From NCBI RefSeq assembly GCF_030680185.1, contig NZ_JAUXVZ010000055.1:223484-287483 (forward strand): a DNA stretch of 64,000 bases, given 5' to 3'. Position numbers and translations under genes: made by a program. Under the pieces are notes generated by a model. It made no database searches. It was not told the DNA's origin and saw nothing but the letters and a program-made list of their open reading frames with translations. Position 1 is the first letter of the stretch; each line of letters starts with the position of its first letter. Below are positions 60,053 through 64,000 of the stretch, piece after piece. This DNA comes from Phenylobacterium sp. GTDB lineage: Bacteria > Pseudomonadota > Alphaproteobacteria > Caulobacterales > Caulobacteraceae.

Positions 60053-61818
60053 CAGAGATCGCCTCCCATGACCGGGACCTGGACCGAGGCCAGGCGGGGC
60101 TGGTTCTCCATCGGCCCCACATGGCGCGAGACCCCCAGGAACGGCGCGATCCGGGCGATGACCTGGCCGGTGGCCGGCGCGGCCACCCAGCCGCCGGTGG
60201 AGTAGCCGAAGGTCTCCGGCGTGCCGTGCGGTTCGTCCAGCAGGATCAGCACGAAATAGCGGTCGTTCTCCAGCGGCCCATCGGTGGGGAAGACCGCGGC
60301 GAAGGACGACACCTGGCGCTTGCCATTGTAGCGACGGATTTCGGGATCGTACTTCTCGCCGGTGCCGGTCTTGCCGCCGACGCTCAGGCCGGGCGCATCG
60401 GCCTTGCCGCCGCTGCCGCCGGTGACGTTGGCGCGCATGATCTGCAGCATCTGAGCCGAGGTGGTTTCCGACAGCACCTGCTTCACCGGCGGCCGGAAGC
60501 CCGGCTCACGCTTGTGAATGGTCAGCGGCACCAGCTTGCCACCGTTCAGCAGGGGTAGCATGGCCCGGGTCAGGGCCAGGGGCGAGACATTCATCCCGTG
60601 GCCGAACGAGGTGGAGGCCACGGCGTCCTCGTTCCAGACCTTGGGCGTCAAGGGCGAGGCCGACTCCTTGAGCTCGATCTCGGCGGCGGTGGTCAGGCCA
60701 AGATCGGTGAAGTAGCGGCTCAGGCGCTCGGGCCCGACGCCCACGGCCAGCTTGGCGGTGCCGATGTTGGACGAATGCTGGAATACCTCCACCAGGGTCA
60801 GGATCTTCCGCGAGGCGTGGTAGTCGCTAATGGTCCGGTAGCCGAGCTTGAAGGGCTCACGCGCATCGAAGGTGGACGCCATGGTGGCGACCCCGGCGTC
60901 CAGGCCGACGGCGACCGTGAAGGCCTTGAAGGTCGAGCCCATTTCGAAGACCGCAGAGGCGGCGCGGTTCAGGCGCGCCTCGGGCGAGGCCGCGCCTGGG
61001 TTGTTCGGGTCGAAGTCCGGATAGCTGGCGACGCCAAGCAGTTCGCCCGTATGGACATTGGCGACGATGCCGACCGCGCCGCGGGGACCATAGGTCAAGG
61101 CGGCCTTGCGCAGTTCGTCCTCCAGGGCGCCCTGGACGCGCAGGTCGATGGACAACGCCACCTCTCCGCCCGCGCCAGCCAGGTTGCGGATCTGGTCGTT
61201 CAGGGCCAGTTCGGCGCCGGCGAGGCCCTCGCCGCCGGTGTCGGCGAAGCCAATCAGGTGGGCGGCGGTGTTGTTCAGCGGATAGACGCGCTTCTGCTCC
61301 GGCTCGAAGGAGATCCCCGGCAGGCCCAGGCGATGGATGGCGGCCCGTTCCACCGGCGTCATGCCCCCCGTCAGGAAGGTGCGACGGTCTCCGGTCAGGG
61401 CGCGCTCGAGACGCGCATCATCGATCGACGGCAGGGCGGCGCGTAGGGCGACGCGGGTGGCGGCCACATCCCAGACCTCGCTGGGATCGACATAGAGTCC
61501 GTAGTGCGGCAGGTCGGCGGCCAGCAGGCGGCCATGACGATCCACGATATCGGCGCGCGACTGGGGCGAGACCCAGCCGGCCCCGCCCCCGCGGGCGGCG
61601 TCGGAGAACAGGGCGGCCTGTGCCGCGCCAATGGCCAGGGCGACGAAGCCCAGGGAGAACAGGACCATGACGAAGAAGATGCGGATGCGCGCATCGTCTT
61701 CGGCCCGGCCCGAGGCGCGGGCCCGCTCGAAGGCGTGTTCCAGCCGCCAGAGGCCGGCCCCCAGCCAGCGAAGGCCGAAGGGGAAACGTCGCTGAAGAAC
61801 ACCGCCGCCAAGGCTCAT
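60052..61818 (-). CDS. ftsI: septal penicillin-binding protein 3, transpeptidase FtsI
   Basis: FtsI crosslinks septal peptidoglycan made by FtsW. The 588-residue class B PBP has a cytosolic N-terminus, one membrane helix at about 47-70, a non-catalytic pedestal domain, and transpeptidase motifs SxxK at 295-298 (STFK), SSN at 349-351 and KTG at 483-485. All are intact. It overlaps ftsL by 4 bases. Confidence 0.97.
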   Translation of the reverse strand: MSLGGGVLQRRFPFGLRWLGAGLWRLEHAFERARASGRAEDDARIRIFFVMVLFSLGFVALAIGAAQAALFSDAARGGGAGWVSPQSRADIVDRHGRLLAADLPHYGLYVDPSEVWDVAATRVALRAALPSIDDARLERALTGDRRTFLTGGMTPVERAAIHRLGLPGISFEPEQKRVYPLNNTAAHLIGFADTGGEGLAGAELALNDQIRNLAGAGGEVALSIDLRVQGALEDELRKAALTYGPRGAVGIVANVHTGELLGVASYPDFDPNNPGAASPEARLNRAASAVFEMGSTFKAFTVAVGLDAGVATMASTFDAREPFKLGYRTISDYHASRKILTLVEVFQHSSNIGTAKLAVGVGPERLSRYFTDLGLTTAAEIELKESASPLTPKVWNEDAVASTSFGHGMNVSPLALTRAMLPLLNGGKLVPLTIHKREPGFRPPVKQVLSETTSAQMLQIMRANVTGGSGGKADAPGLSVGGKTGTGEKYDPEIRRYNGKRQVSSFAAVFPTDGPLENDRYFVLILLDEPHGTPETFGYSTGGWVAAPATGQVIARIAPFLGVSRHVGPMENQPRLASVQVPVMGGDL

Positions 61819-62141
61819 GGGCGCGCCACCTTCGGAAGGGTGATGATCGCCAGGGTGTCGGGGGTCGTTTCCTGGGAGACGGTCACCGGCGCCATTTCCA
61901 GATAGGCGGTCGACAGGCGTTCGATCCGCGCGGGCTGCTCCAGATGGGCCACCTCGGCCTCCAGCAGCCGGATGCGGGCGGTTTCAGAGCTGATCTGGCG
62001 CTCGACCTGGGCGATCTGCGCCCGCTCGCGGCTGGCCATGGTCTTGGCCAGATAGACGCTCATGATCAACAGGACGAGCAGCCCCAGGGCCACCACGTCG
62101 ATAAGGCGAAAGCCGCGGACGCGACGGGTAAAGACGCTCAT
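61815..62141 (-). CDS. ftsL: cell division protein FtsL
   Basis: A 108-residue bitopic protein with a membrane helix at about 14-32 and a periplasmic coiled coil at 35-75 ([35 protein letters not shown]), the layout of FtsL, which with FtsB and FtsQ activates FtsWI. Sequence similarity in this family is low; position between rsmH and ftsI and 4-base overlaps on both sides make the call secure. Confidence 0.93.
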   Translation of the reverse strand: MSVFTRRVRGFRLIDVVALGLLVLLIMSVYLAKTMASRERAQIAQVERQISSETARIRLLEAEVAHLEQPARIERLSTAYLEMAPVTVSQETTPDTLAIITLPKVARP

Positions 62142-63070
62142 GCGGCGACCTTCCAGACAGGGGCCTCGGTGCGGACGGCGGCGCGCAGCTTGGCCGACCT
62201 GGCGCGGGGATTGGCGTCCAGCTCCGCCTGGCCGGCGGTGCGGGCGCCGTTGAAGGCGAGCTCGAAGCTGGGCTGGCGGGGGTCCTGCTGCTGAGGCAGG
62301 TGGCGCGAGCCGGCCGGGGTGCGGCCGGCTCGCTCGCCCAGGAAGGCCTTCACGATGCGGTCCTCCAGCGAATGGAAGGTGACGACCACCAGGCGCCCGC
62401 CCGGCTTCAGCACGCGCTCGGCGGCCGCCAGACCGGCTTCCAGCTCGGCCAGCTCGTCATTCACGGCGATGCGCAGGGCCTGGAAGGATCGGGTTGCCGG
62501 ATGGGCCTTGGCGCCCCGGCGACCGCCCAGGACGCCCTCGATGAAGTCGGCCAGTTCGCCGGTGCGGGTGAAAGGTTGCTGAACCCGGCGGCGCGCGATG
62601 GCGCCGGCGATCCGGCGGGATTTCTTCTCTTCGCCATAGACGAAGAGGATGCGGGCCAGGTCCTCGGGCTCGGCGGTGTTGACCAGATCGGCGGCGGTTT
62701 CGCCCTGGTCGCTCATGCGCATGTCCAGGGGGCCGTCGCGCATGAAGGAGAAGCCGCGATCGGCCTCGTCCAGCTGCATCGACGAGACGCCGAGGTCCAG
62801 GACCACGCCATCGGCGCCGCCCTCCCCCAGGACCTCATCCATCTCCGAAAACCGCGCGCAGATCAGGGTGAAGGTCTCGGCCGGCAGATCGGCGGCATAG
62901 CGGGCGGCGGTGGGGTCGCGGTCGAACGCCGTCACCTTGGCGCCGGCCGCTAGAAGGGCGCGGGCATAGCCGCCGGCCCCGAAGGTGCCATCGACCACCA
63001 CGTCGCCGGGGCCGATGGCCAGGGCCTCGACCACCTCATCCAACAGGACGGGGAGATGCGGCGTGCTCAT
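62138..63070 (-). CDS. rsmH: 16S rRNA (cytosine(1402)-N4)-methyltransferase
   Basis: RsmH (MraW) methylates N4 of C1402 in 16S rRNA. The 310-residue enzyme has the N-terminal [16 protein letters not shown] motif [38 protein letters not shown], and the late [18 protein letters not shown], all family marks. It overlaps mraZ and ftsL by 4 bases each. Confidence 0.97.
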   Translation of the reverse strand: MSTPHLPVLLDEVVEALAIGPGDVVVDGTFGAGGYARALLAAGAKVTAFDRDPTAARYAADLPAETFTLICARFSEMDEVLGEGGADGVVLDLGVSSMQLDEADRGFSFMRDGPLDMRMSDQGETAADLVNTAEPEDLARILFVYGEEKKSRRIAGAIARRRVQQPFTRTGELADFIEGVLGGRRGAKAHPATRSFQALRIAVNDELAELEAGLAAAERVLKPGGRLVVVTFHSLEDRIVKAFLGERAGRTPAGSRHLPQQQDPRQPSFELAFNGARTAGQAELDANPRARSAKLRAAVRTEAPVWKVAA

Positions 63071-63534
63071 GACGCGACGCCCAGGCGCGCGGCGCGCTGA
63101 TCGGCGCGCATCTTGGCCAGGCCTTCGCGGGCCAGTTCCCGCTGGGCGGCGCGATGGGCCTGGAAGGCTTCGCGCTCCCAGATCTGGAAACGATCGCCCA
63201 GGCCGACGATGACGACCCAGTCGGTCAGGCCAAACAGATCACACAGGGTTTCCGGCAGGGTCACCCGGCCAGCCGTGTCGAAGGACAGGCGCGCCATGCC
63301 GCCGAGCACCGAGACCTCCAGCGCCGAGCGCAGGGGATCGCCGAACTCCAGCTCTTCGATCAGGCCGTTGTAGCGGTCGAACAGGGCCTTGCCGCCCCCT
63401 TCGATGCAGTCGGCCTCGATGGAGGGAAAGCAGACGACGCCGTCGAAGGGTCCCGAGACGAGAGCGCGGAACTCCTGCGGCACCAAGAGGCGCCGCTTGG
63501 CATCCAGCTGTTTCTCGAAGGTCGAGACAAACAT
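63067..63534 (-). CDS. mraZ: transcriptional regulator MraZ
   Basis: A DNA-binding ring protein of the AbrB fold that autoregulates the dcw cluster. The frame opens at 63615, but ATG 63534 gives [23 protein letters not shown], the normal MraZ start, and a typical 155 residues. Both halves of the duplicated SpoVT-AbrB fold are present ([15 protein letters not shown] and [13 protein letters not shown]). The upstream region holds three phased TGGGN repeats, two GANTC sites and an SOS box. Confidence 0.95.
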   Translation of the reverse strand: MFVSTFEKQLDAKRRLLVPQEFRALVSGPFDGVVCFPSIEADCIEGGGKALFDRYNGLIEELEFGDPLRSALEVSVLGGMARLSFDTAGRVTLPETLCDLFGLTDWVVIVGLGDRFQIWEREAFQAHRAAQRELAREGLAKMRADQRAARLGVAS

Positions 63535-63633
63535 CCGCGCCCGAAACCCTCTCCCACGACCGCCGCCGGTCGCCATCCCCACCAGCCCGCGCCCAGGTCG
63601 CACGGGGTTCGCCAACCCCTAGCGAACAGGAAT

Positions 63634-63658
63634 TGGGTTAACATGGGATGGATTGGGT
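63634..63658 (-). promoter_or_regulatory. MraZ operator-like triple TGGGN repeat
   Basis: TGGGT, TGGGA and TGGGT start at 63634, 63644 and 63654 on the plus strand, an exact 10-bp period with 5-base spacers. MraZ of Escherichia coli is known to bind three TGGGN repeats with 5-base spacers upstream of its own gene. Here they lie 100 bases before the mraZ ATG and read on the strand opposite to mraZ. Confidence 0.75.
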
Positions 63659-63664
63659 CGCAAT

Positions 63665-63683
63665 GACTCTAGCGCCCAGAATC
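63665..63683. promoter_or_regulatory. pair of GANTC (CcrM) methylation sites upstream of mraZ
   Basis: GACTC (63665-63669) and GAATC (63679-63683) lie 10 bases apart just upstream of the MraZ repeats. Paired promoter GANTC sites suggest GcrA/CcrM cell-cycle control, as for other Caulobacter division genes. Confidence 0.5.
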
Positions 63684-63740
63684 CCCAGAATACAAAGATG
63701 TCGCATCTTTATTATGGTTAACGGATGTAAACACTCCACA

Positions 63741-63755
63741 GAACATACATGGAAC
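63741..63755 (-). promoter_or_regulatory. SOS (LexA) box at the head of the dcw cluster
   Basis: Plus-strand GAAC-ATACATG-GAAC (minus strand GTTC-CATGTAT-GTTC) is an exact alphaproteobacterial LexA operator. It is 206 bases before the mraZ ATG. A good minus-strand -10 hexamer, TATACT (63762-63767), lies just upstream of it, so the box would cover the transcription start. No convincing -35 is seen. Confidence 0.7.
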
Positions 63756-63805
63756 ATGTTAAGTATACTTGGGACCGAACGCTTTGCTGGGGATGGGAGA
63801 GTGGA

Positions 63806-64000
63806 TCAGACGGCCTATAAGCCGGGTTCTGTGCCACCCGACCCAGGGCGAACCCTGAAGCCGGATGCGGCGACCATTCCTCTGGACCGGCCCTTGCGGG
63901 ACGGTTCTCGCGACCAACCCGGACGCCTCAGGCCAACGACGGCCCTACCGGCTTGCGCCGGCGCGGAATCCCTATTCGGTCTTGCTCCTGGCGGGGCTTG
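63806..64000 (-). ncRNA. rnpB: RNase P RNA (bacterial type A), 3' part; 5' end outside the window
   Basis: The minus strand reads through the conserved 3' core of RNase P RNA: GCAAGACCGAATAGGG, CCAGAGGAATGGTC, then ACAGAACCCGGCTTATAGGC close to the 3' end, which pairs back to helix P1/P4 elements lying beyond the window. It matures the 5' ends of tRNAs together with RnpA. rnpB immediately upstream of mraZ is a common alphaproteobacterial arrangement. The precise 3' end is approximate (63800-63807); no strong U-rich terminator is seen before the mraZ promoter region. Confidence 0.93.

Noticed and set aside
63535..63615. Longer MraZ beginning at 63615
   Set aside because: The extra 27 residues are Gly/Arg-rich and not seen in the MraZ family, and they would reach almost to the TGGGN repeats.

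Overview
The window is a high-GC chromosomal segment from an alphaproteobacterium, most likely Caulobacterales (Caulobacter or Phenylobacterium-like). I base this on the division and cell-wall (dcw) gene order with rnpB next to mraZ, an FtsZ with a long Pro/Ala linker, GANTC methylation sites and a CtrA-like site near division promoters, GTTC-N7-GTTC SOS boxes, and several TonB-dependent receptors. It is ordinary chromosome: I saw no prophage, insertion sequence, CRISPR array or tRNA.

Region 1 (1-11.2 kb): the 3' end of an alginate-export-type porin, a DUF1993 protein, an iron-uptake pair (catecholate-type TonB receptor plus PKHD hydroxylase) under a near-perfect Fur box, and glutamate synthase gltB-gltD behind a leader able to form a long hairpin.

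Region 2 (11.2-32.5 kb): single genes and small operons. These include a cytochrome c' family protein, an AsmA protein, a minimal sugar transferase, a MerR regulator fused to a P-loop domain, rlmJ, topoisomerase IB, a TonB receptor lacking a signal peptide, a secreted RTX metalloprotease, an SRAP protein beside a uvrD carrying an SOS box, prmA, a three-gene set of envelope proteins (DUF6134, DUF6152, DUF6644) and an aminopeptidase P.

Region 3 (32.6-64 kb, almost all minus strand): the dcw superoperon. In transcription order it runs rnpB (partial), mraZ, rsmH, ftsL, ftsI, murE, murF, mraY, murD, ftsW, murG, murC, murB, then an insertion of about 6 kb (a FitAB/VapBC-type toxin-antitoxin pair, a methyltransferase broken by an amber codon and an RND efflux pump), then ddl, ftsQ, ftsA, ftsZ, lpxC, bamD, recN, ligA. 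Together these make lipid II, build the divisome, commit lipid A synthesis, assemble outer-membrane proteins and repair DNA. Most junctions overlap by 1-8 bases.

The most interesting signal is regulatory. Three exact GTTC-N7-GTTC SOS boxes lie at promoter positions, before uvrD, before recN and, unexpectedly, between rnpB and mraZ. The mraZ upstream region also carries three TGGGN repeats at an exact 10-bp period (MraZ operator type) and two GANTC sites, so the head of the division cluster may integrate DNA damage, MraZ feedback and cell-cycle methylation. All functional calls come from reading sequence and family knowledge; no database search was run.
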